Source: Microbacteriaceae bacterium
Lineage (GTDB): Bacteria > Actinomycetota > Actinomycetes > Actinomycetales > Microbacteriaceae
Direction of reading: 5' to 3'
Length of the DNA stretch: 64,000 nucleotides
Assembly (NCBI GenBank): GCA_025465095.1
Contig: JAODME010000002.1
Location: forward strand, 1 to 64,000
Below the pieces are notes generated by a model. That model did not search any database. It saw nothing but the letters and a program-made list of their open reading frames with translations, and was not told where the DNA came from. Below are positions 63,528 to 64,000 of the stretch, one piece after another. A program made the translations under genes and the position numbers. Position 1 is the first letter of the stretch. Each line of letters starts with the position of its first letter.

Positions 63528-64000
63528 GAGTGTTCTCCTTTGGGAAGGGTGGTCAACAGTTCAGGCACGATCTCGGAGAGTGACGACGGTGTGCCGAATC
63601 CGCCGGCCTTGGTCACGACGGTCAGCCCGTTGAGCCGGCCACCCTCGATCACGCCGATCGGGATGCCCTCGCGGATCGCGTCGGTGACGCGGATGGAGGC
63701 GGCGCCGAACCGGTCGAGTACCGCACGGGCACCCTCGCCGCCCACGAGCACGAGCGATCCGGCGCCAGCCTGCGTGATGACGGCGTCGGTGAGGACCGCG
63801 AGTCCGGCAGCGACACGCATCGCGATCGTGTCGCCCGTGGTTTCGCCCGCGGTTTCGGCGCTCCGCTCCGCTGGGGCGAGCACGGCGACGACGGCGGGCA
63901 GCTCGGGTCCGACGGCGAGTTCGTTCGCGATCCAGGCGGCGGCGGCATCCGTCGTTCTCAGGTCGTCCAGCGAAGGCGCGAGCGTGCGCAACTGATCAGC
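63524..64000 (-). CDS. Four-carbon acid sugar kinase, C-terminal part (cut by window edge)
   Basis: 159 codons visible; the gene continues beyond the window upstream. The visible part is the nucleotide-binding C-terminal domain of the OtnK/DUF1537 family (AGSLVLVGGEGARAVLDRFG, then PIGVIEGGRLNGLTVVTKAGGFG). Such kinases phosphorylate four-carbon acid sugars for the adjacent PdxA-type dehydrogenase. The stop overlaps the dehydrogenase ATG (ATGA). The true start is outside the window. Confidence 0.85.
   Translation of the reverse strand, partial: ADQLRTLAPSLDDLRTTDAAAAWIANELAVGPELPAVVAVLAPAERSAETAGETTGDTIAMRVAAGLAVLTDAVITQAGAGSLVLVGGEGARAVLDRFGAASIRVTDAIREGIPIGVIEGGRLNGLTVVTKAGGFGTPSSLSEIVPELLTTLPKGEHS

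Overview
The window is high-G+C DNA with short or overlapping gene junctions, many GTG starts and actinobacterial housekeeping order. ClpC, FtsH, a folE-folP-folB-folK block, DUF3180, two bacterial PH-domain proteins, panC and lysS run together on the minus strand. This points to Actinobacteria, most likely family Microbacteriaceae; I cannot place it to genus from this sequence alone. No stretch of more than about 300 bases lacks a gene or a named element.

Region 1 (1-18,170) is conserved core. A minus-strand run leads from tilS and hpt through ftsH and the folate genes to the PH/DUF2520/panC/lysS genes and clpC. It includes two small membrane proteins and a 45-codon ORF coupled on both sides. 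ppa and a coiled-coil M23 endopeptidase follow, then a tRNA-Glu/Asp/Phe array with its own promoter. Region 2 (18,097-21,234) is a decayed integrative element of about 3 kb. It is bounded by the 3' half of tRNA-Phe and a diverged 42-bp copy of it. It carries a truncated tyrosine recombinase, an Abi-like HEPN gene coupled to an unknown 91-codon gene, a second and badly decayed recombinase, and a RibD/DHFR-fold gene.

Region 3 (21,254-31,962) holds a zinc metallopeptidase, thioredoxin, a membrane-anchored YqaJ-nuclease-like protein and an LLM flavoenzyme. It then has what looks like a C1 module: zinc formaldehyde dehydrogenase (fdhA), an FdhF/YdeP molybdoenzyme, fdhD and the molybdenum-cofactor genes mobA and moeA. 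Region 4 (31,974-38,500) looks like sulfur acquisition: metQNI faces a divergent trio of two DszC/SfnB-like flavoproteins and a DszA/NtaA-like monooxygenase, with a long inverted repeat between them.

Region 5 (38,501-53,789) is accessory and stress-related. It holds DoxX, a hydrolase, an orphan Pvc16-AAA fusion, a secreted HNH endonuclease and a very large nuclease/RNase H/helicase fusion. An hsp20 gene here sits under both CIRCE- and HAIR-type operators. LLM, MFS, ChaB-like, SGNH and DUF2231-Rieske genes follow. Region 6 (53,795-58,936) is a BMP-type nucleobase/nucleoside ABC importer ending in a fungal-type cytosine deaminase. Region 7 (59,117-64,000) holds a histidine phosphatase, a FadR-type regulator with a TSUP permease, and a convergent operon of a four-carbon acid sugar kinase (cut by the window edge), a PdxA-family dehydrogenase and a GntR/UTRA regulator. 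That operon probably serves tetronate use.
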